From C-114 sp963719285 (GTDB lineage: Bacteria; Chloroflexota; Limnocylindria; Limnocylindrales; CSP1-4), in assembly GCA_963719285.1 (NCBI GenBank), contig CAVRBO010000001.1:1364001-1428000 (forward strand): 64,000 nucleotides of DNA, in the 5' to 3' direction. The notes beneath the pieces are model-generated. The model was not told the origin of the DNA. It saw only the letters and a program-made list of their open reading frames with translations, and searched no databases. Numbering within the stretch: the stretch's first letter is position 1; each line of letters begins with the position of its first letter. A program made the position numbers and the translations under genes. Below are positions 59,799-64,000 of the stretch, in pieces.

Positions 59799-61948
59799 GC
59801 GCTCGGGCCACCGCCGGCGGCACGACGCGACTCGATCTCGACGATCTTGTTCTGCGGGTAGGCGATCCGCTGGTGGTACATGCCAAGGAGCTGCTGGACG
59901 AATGCCTCGCGGATCCGCTCGATGTCGCGGAGGGTCAGGTCGCACTCGTCGAACTGGCCGTCGGAGAGCCGCTCGTCGATGATCCGGGCAACCATCGCCC
60001 GGATCGCGGGTTCGTCGCGCGACGAGAGGGAGCGCACGGACGCCTCGACCCCGTCGGCGAGCATGATCAGGGCGGCCTCGCGCGACTGCGGCTTCGGGCC
60101 CACGTGACGGAAGCGCCGCTCGTCGACGGCGGCCGCGGCGGCCGCCCCTTCGGTCGTCTGGATGCCGCCGTACGGCGCCGCCGCCGTCTCCTTGGCCCGG
60201 GCGTAGAAGTAACTCATGATCGCGGTCCCGTGGTGCTGCGGGATGAACGCGATCAGCTGCTTGGGGAGCTTCTCCCGGTAGGCCAGGTCGATCCCGTCGG
60301 CCACGTGCTGCTTGAGGATCTGGGCCGAGACCTCGGGCTCGAGCTCGTCGTGGATGTTGTCGCCGCCGGCCTGGTTCTCGATGAACGCGACCGGGTTCGC
60401 GAGCTTGCCGATGTCGTGGTAGTAGGCAGCGACGCGGGTGACCAGCGGGTCGGCGCCGATGGCCTCCGCGGCCCGTTCGGCGAGGTTGCCGACCATGATC
60501 GAGTGGTGGTACGTCCCGGGTGTCTCCACCAGGAGCCGGCGCAGGATCGGCTGCGAGGGGTTCGCCAGCTCCAGCAGCTGGAAGACCGTGAGGATCCCGA
60601 ACAGGTTGCCGAGGACCGCGAAGGAGCCGACAGCCGCGACCGCCGCACCCGCCGCCGCGGCCAGCGCCGCTCCGCACAGCTGCAGGAACCCGGTGAGATC
60701 GCGGGCGCCGAGGAGCGTGAAGACCGAGATCACCAGCGTTCCGACGACCGCGATCGTGATCCCGGCCTGCACGAAGACGTTGAGCCGGTCGCCCCGCCGG
60801 ACCGCGACGATCCCCGCGAATCCGCTCAGGAGGACGTAGCTCGCGAACTCGAGCGAGCCGCCGTGGACCGTGCCCGCGACGACCGACAGCATGGCCGTGA
60901 GAACGAACGCGATGCCGGCATCGAGGAGGATCGCGACGAGCATCCCGGCGGCGGCCGTGGGGACGATGTAGGGCGCCACGCTGCCGCCCGCCGTGAGCTT
61001 GAGCAGCAGGCTCATGAACACGAGGGCCAGGCTCAGCAGGAGGAGTACGTTCGTGCGATGCCAGATCTCGGCACGGAACCGCCAGACCCAGGCGAGCAGG
61101 AGCGTGACGAGGAGCAGGGTCAGGAGCACGTAGCCCCCCAGCCGGGCCACGTCGAGGGTCGGGGCGTTGAGGTTCAGGGCATCGACCTTCTCCATCTGCT
61201 CGGCGGTGATGGGATGGCCCCTGTCGATGACGTTCTCGCCCTGCCGGATGGTCGTCATGTGCGGACGCACGGCCTGGACGGCGGCGACCCGGGCCTGCTC
61301 CGTGAGCAGCTCGCTGAACGCCGAGTTCGGGACGATGAGCGGCGCGATGAGTTCGGCGGCGAGTCGGCGCTGGTCCGCCGGCAGGTCGCCCAGGATCCGG
61401 CTGGCGATCCCCGCCGAGACGGTCGACACGTCCGAGTCGCGCAACTCGGCGCGCTCCACCTGGTCGAGGACGTTGCCGGCCTCGTCCCGGAGCGCCTTCC
61501 ACGAGCTCGGGGTCAGGCCCTGGAGGGTCTTGCGACCTGGGTCGCTCAGCGACGGCAGGACGGACTTGAGGAGGGCGGCCCGTGCGGCCAGCGAGACCGA
61601 GTCGTCGAAGGCCGCGTCGACCGGCGCGACGGCCCGCCCGTACGCGGCCGCCTGGCGGTCCGCGATGCCGGCGGCCTGGGCCTGGGTGTAGTCGTACTTC
61701 GGGCTGACCGCCAGGCGGGCCGCCTCCTGATCCGCCGCGGTCTCGAGCGGGCTCGTGTAGGTGAGCGTGCGCGGCGCCACGACATCGGCGAGGGCGATCT
61801 CGCCGACCTGGAGGCCGAGACCGCGGGGCACGATGTCGATCGCGAAGATCGCCGTGAGGATGACGCACAGGAGACCGGCGGCCGTCAGGAATCGGGCGGC
61901 GTCACGTCGGGTGAACGGGGTCGCGGGCTCGGCGCGCTGGGTCAGCAT
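59795..61948 (-). CDS. 7TM-HD cyclic-dinucleotide phosphodiesterase PgpH family
   Basis: 717 residues. N-terminal anchor (LCVILTAIFAIDIVP), an extracellular 7TMR-HDED domain (about 60-255), seven transmembrane helices (about 265-470), then the HD domain: PGTYHHSIMVGNLAERAAEAIGADPLVTRVAAYYHDIGKL, with HD and downstream FIPQHHGTAIMSYFYARAKE. This layout is that of PgpH, which hydrolyses c-di-AMP. Whether c-di-AMP is the substrate here is inferred from architecture. Followed immediately by ybeY, a common association. Confidence 0.92.
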   Translation of the reverse strand: MLTQRAEPATPFTRRDAARFLTAAGLLCVILTAIFAIDIVPRGLGLQVGEIALADVVAPRTLTYTSPLETAADQEAARLAVSPKYDYTQAQAAGIADRQAAAYGRAVAPVDAAFDDSVSLAARAALLKSVLPSLSDPGRKTLQGLTPSSWKALRDEAGNVLDQVERAELRDSDVSTVSAGIASRILGDLPADQRRLAAELIAPLIVPNSAFSELLTEQARVAAVQAVRPHMTTIRQGENVIDRGHPITAEQMEKVDALNLNAPTLDVARLGGYVLLTLLLVTLLLAWVWRFRAEIWHRTNVLLLLSLALVFMSLLLKLTAGGSVAPYIVPTAAAGMLVAILLDAGIAFVLTAMLSVVAGTVHGGSLEFASYVLLSGFAGIVAVRRGDRLNVFVQAGITIAVVGTLVISVFTLLGARDLTGFLQLCGAALAAAAGAAVAAVGSFAVLGNLFGILTVFQLLELANPSQPILRRLLVETPGTYHHSIMVGNLAERAAEAIGADPLVTRVAAYYHDIGKLANPVAFIENQAGGDNIHDELEPEVSAQILKQHVADGIDLAYREKLPKQLIAFIPQHHGTAIMSYFYARAKETAAAPYGGIQTTEGAAAAAAVDERRFRHVGPKPQSREAALIMLADGVEASVRSLSSRDEPAIRAMVARIIDERLSDGQFDECDLTLRDIERIREAFVQQLLGMYHQRIAYPQNKIVEIESRRAAGGGPSA

Positions 61949-61960
61949 GGGTCGCTCGGT

Positions 61961-62446
61961 CTAACCGGCCTCGTGGGTACCTGAGTGGGCGGCAAGGTCC
62001 GCGGCGGCGAGCGTCTGGACGACGATCTCGCTCACTCGCCTGCCGTCGGCCCGACCGCGTGTCTGCGGCGCCAGCCAACCCATGACCTTGCCCATGTCGC
62101 GCGCGGACGCGGCGCCGGTCGCCGCGATCGCCCTGCCGACGAGGCTCCGGATCTCGTCCTCGCTGAGTGCCTGGGGCAGGTACGCGGAGATGATCGCGAT
62201 CTCCGCCTCCTCCTTGGTGGCGAGGTCCTCGCGACCGCCGTTCCGGAACGCCTCGACGGACTCGCGCCGGGTCTTGACCTCGCGCGCCAGCACGGCGAGG
62301 AACTCGTCCTCGCCGAGGGGCCGCTGGTTCTTCTTGGCAAGGTTGTACGCCGCGTTCGTCACGAGGCGCAGCGTGTCGCGCCGCAGCGTGTCACCGGACC
62401 GCATGGCTGCGGTCAGATCCTGCCGGAGGCGATCCTGGAGGGACAC
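61961..62446 (-). CDS. YqeY/GatB-related domain protein
   Basis: 161 residues from GTG 62446 with GAGGAG about 6 nt upstream; the ORF opening at 62527 adds unconserved Gly/Pro sequence. SLQDRLRQDLTAAMRSGDTLRRDTLRLVTNAAYN, FEAVLAREVKTRRESVEAFRNGGREDLATKEEAEIAIISAYLPQALSEDEI and MGKVMGWLAPQTRGRADGRRVSEIV match the YqeY family, related to the GatB C-terminal domain; a role in tRNA amidation or aminoacyl-tRNA metabolism is proposed but unproved. Usually follows rpsU, as here. Confidence 0.92.
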   Translation of the reverse strand: MSLQDRLRQDLTAAMRSGDTLRRDTLRLVTNAAYNLAKKNQRPLGEDEFLAVLAREVKTRRESVEAFRNGGREDLATKEEAEIAIISAYLPQALSEDEIRSLVGRAIAATGAASARDMGKVMGWLAPQTRGRADGRRVSEIVVQTLAAADLAAHSGTHEAG

Positions 62447-62544
62447 CGATGTGGCTCCTCGGGCGGGTCCGCCCTGCTGAGCTGTCGACCGGTCGGGATG
62501 ACCGGCGCCAGGTTGTCGGTCGACCATCCGGCCGTCCTTCGACC

Positions 62545-62730
62545 CTAGCTCTGCTGCGTGCGGGCGTTCTTCTTGCGCTTCGCTTCCTTGCGCTTCCGCT
62601 TCACGCTCGGCTTCTCGTAGTGCTCGCGCCGGCGAGCCTCCGCGAGGATGCCGCTCTGCTGGATCTTCTTGTTGAAGCGGCGAAGGGCGCTTTCGAACGT
62701 CTCGTTCTCACCCACTCGGACTTCTGCCAA
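62545..62730 (-). CDS. rpsU: 30S ribosomal protein bS21
   Basis: 61 residues. The natural start is the TTG at 62730 (MAEVRVGENETFESALRRF): an almost full anti-Shine-Dalgarno match, GGGAGGTGATC, lies just upstream, and other S21 proteins begin this way. Body: NKKIQQSGILAEARRREHYEKPSVKRKRKEAKRKK, the basic S21 helix pattern. It binds the 16S 3' end region in the 30S subunit. The unusual TTG with a perfect ribosome site hints at controlled initiation. Confidence 0.95.
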   Translation of the reverse strand: MAEVRVGENETFESALRRFNKKIQQSGILAEARRREHYEKPSVKRKRKEAKRKKNARTQQS

Positions 62731-62922
62731 TCGAGAGATCACCTCCCACGGCCGGGGATGCAGCGTTTCGCGCCTCGGGTCGGCCGACGGTCCCGTGGCG
62801 GTCCGGCGAGCGTGCACGCACACTCGGCCGAAGGCTGGCGGAGTCTAGCCGAGGCCCGCCGACCGGTCAACCGACCGCGGACGGACCGCGAGCTCCGCGG
62901 GATCGCCCCGCCGACACGTTCC

Positions 62923-63186
62923 TCAGCCGCCGGCGACGGCCGGGATCACGTGGATCGTGGCGCCCGACGAGACGGGCGTCGTCAACTCGGCCGGTTCGCC
63001 GTCGACGAACACGTTGATGTGCTCGCGGATGGCCGGCCCCGGCTCGAGGATACGGTCGGCGACCCCCGGCCAGGACGCGTCGAGCGCCGCGACGACCTCG
63101 GCCACGGTCGCGCCGTCCACGGCTGTCCGGCGCGGCAATCCGGGCAGGATCGCGGCGAGCGAGCGGGGCAGGATGACGAGCGCCAC
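62923..63186 (-). CDS. MoaD/ThiS-family ubiquitin-like sulfur carrier protein
   Basis: 87 residues from GTG 63186. The sequence follows the MoaD pattern (VALVILPRSLAAILPG, DGATVAEVVAALDASWPGVADRIL, HINVFVDGEPAELTTPVSSGATIHVIPAVAGG) and ends in Gly-Gly, the C-terminal diglycine that is adenylated and thiocarboxylated. Sulfur donor for molybdopterin, thiazole or amino-acid biosynthesis; no moaE, thiG or E1-like gene is present here. Lies 13 bp after the BNR-repeat gene, so probably co-transcribed. Confidence 0.85.
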   Translation of the reverse strand: MALVILPRSLAAILPGLPRRTAVDGATVAEVVAALDASWPGVADRILEPGPAIREHINVFVDGEPAELTTPVSSGATIHVIPAVAGG

Positions 63187-63199
63187 GTCGGCGGGCCGA

Positions 63200-64000
63200 T
63201 CAGGCCGGGACCCGGATCGCCTCGACCGACCAGATGGGCGGCAGGGTGGTGACGATCGGGTCCCAGTTGACGCCGCCGTCCGCCGAGCCGTAGAGCTGTC
63301 CCGTGCTCGTCCCGAAATAGACCCCCACCGGCTCGAGGTCGTCGTGGGCCATCGCTTCGCGCAGGACGCCGACGTACGCGTCGTGCTGCGGGAGCCCGGT
63401 GTCGCCCCGGATCCAGGTGTCGCCACCATCGTGGGTCCGCCACACCGCGGCCGCGCCGCCGGGCATGTACCGACCCTCCTCCGGCGGGGTCAGCGGGATG
63501 TTCCAGGCCGTCAGCGGATCGCGCGGATGGGCCGTCATCGCGAACCCGAACTCGGAGGGCAGCCCGGCCGTGATCTCTTCCCACGTCCGGCCGCCGTCGC
63601 TCGAGCGATAGACCCCGCAGTGGTTCTGCTGGTACAGCCGCTCCTCGTCGACGGCCATGACCAGCTTGTGGACGCACTGGCCGGTCTCCGGATACGGGTC
63701 GGGCAGGAAGCACGCCCGGACGGAGCTGTTGCGAGGCTCCCAGGTGGTGCCGCCGTCCCGTGTCTCGAATGTGCCGACCGACGAGATGGCCACCCACATC
63801 CGGTCGCGGTCCGTGGGGTGCGGCACGATCGAGTGGAGGATGAGGCCGCCGGCCCCGGGCGTCCAGGTGGGTGCGGAGGGATGGTTGCGGAGGCCCTCCA
63901 CGTGCGCCCAGGTCTGGCCCCGATCCTCGCTCCGGAAGAGCCCGGCCGGGCCGACCCCGGCGAACAGCGACCCGTTGGACGCGGTGACGTTCCAGACGGC
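63200..64000 (-). CDS. BNR/sialidase-like beta-propeller protein (partial, runs off the right edge)
   Basis: The last 266 codons of a longer gene whose start is beyond 64000. Repeated S/T-x-D-G-G-x-T-W Asp boxes are visible: RSEDRGQTWAHV, ETRDGGTTWEPR, RSSDGGRTWEEI, RTHDGGDTWIRG, GSADGGVNWDPI. These define BNR/VPS10-type propellers. Enzymatic sialidase residues cannot be assigned from this fragment. Downstream MoaD-like gene is 13 bp away, a pairing seen in some actinobacterial and chloroflexal genomes as far as I recall. Confidence 0.82.
   Translation of the reverse strand, partial: AVWNVTASNGSLFAGVGPAGLFRSEDRGQTWAHVEGLRNHPSAPTWTPGAGGLILHSIVPHPTDRDRMWVAISSVGTFETRDGGTTWEPRNSSVRACFLPDPYPETGQCVHKLVMAVDEERLYQQNHCGVYRSSDGGRTWEEITAGLPSEFGFAMTAHPRDPLTAWNIPLTPPEEGRYMPGGAAAVWRTHDGGDTWIRGDTGLPQHDAYVGVLREAMAHDDLEPVGVYFGTSTGQLYGSADGGVNWDPIVTTLPPIWSVEAIRVPA

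Overview
This is a high-GC (roughly 70%), gene-dense bacterial chromosome segment. It carries housekeeping and biosynthetic genes, with no phage, IS element, rRNA, tRNA or CRISPR that I can see. The gene content (free-standing accBCAD, 7TM-HD phosphohydrolase PgpH, short bS21, F420-type luciferase-like oxidoreductases, a P1B-5 ATPase with a hemerythrin tail), many leaderless-looking promoters, and TTG/GTG starts with 1-4 bp stop/start overlaps suggest a non-model terrestrial or freshwater lineage. My best guess is Chloroflexota, perhaps a Limnocylindria-like organism; this is an inference from style, not proof.

Layout. 1-8.6 kb (minus): one tightly packed transcription unit running lysC - birA - ECF sigma - membrane anti-sigma-like protein - accD - accA - BCCP-like - accC - fabZ - metallophosphoesterase, joining biotin ligation with malonyl-CoA and fatty acid synthesis. 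The BCCP-like protein has glycine where the biotinyl lysine should be. 8.8-11.7 kb: a glycine-rich protein, a dienelactone hydrolase, a DUF4349 lipoprotein and a small membrane protein. 11.7-15.2 kb (minus): hom-thrC-thrB. 15.3-19.2 kb (plus): trpS, AI-2E-type permease, surE, GNAT. 19.2-24.4 kb: two tandem FAD oxidoreductases facing a GcvT-like protein, with a VapBC module between them flanked by 26-bp near-identical direct repeats. 24.5-28.4 kb (minus): a lipoprotein and a cobalamin ABC importer (btuF-C-D) behind a cobalamin riboswitch. 28.5-31.2 kb (plus): three secreted proteins, the first resembling a clan CD cysteine peptidase.

31.2-36.9 kb (minus): a SWIM-zinc protein, GDP-mannose synthesis (manC-manB-cupin), a membrane-anchored protein and metK (frameshifted). 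36.9-37.4 kb: a repeat-rich intergenic region with a long inverted pair of operator-like sites ahead of an XRE regulator. 38.2-41.9 kb (plus): kynureninase (frameshifted) and an ECF sigma/anti-sigma pair, the anti-sigma gene carrying four frame changes. 41.9-46.1 kb (minus): ahcY-GNAT-mtnA, then apt, covering recycling of S-adenosylhomocysteine and methylthioadenosine products. 46.3-51.9 kb: an MFS exporter, a lipoprotein, two adjacent luciferase-like monooxygenases artificially joined by a 1-base insertion, and an unknown protein. 52-56.5 kb (minus): pth-mfd. 56.7-59.2 kb (plus): the P1B-5 metal ATPase. 59.3-62.7 kb (minus): rpsU, yqeY, pgpH, ybeY. 62.9-64 kb: a MoaD/ThiS-like protein and the end of a BNR-repeat protein.

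Two themes stand out. First, at least ten genes have a TANNNT -10 hexamer ending 6-8 nt before the start codon, so they are probably transcribed without a leader. Second, single-base indels interrupt metK, kynU, the anti-sigma gene and one luciferase-like gene between 36.7 and 49.9 kb. These look more like consensus errors than gene decay, because metK is normally essential and the flanking protein sequence is intact.
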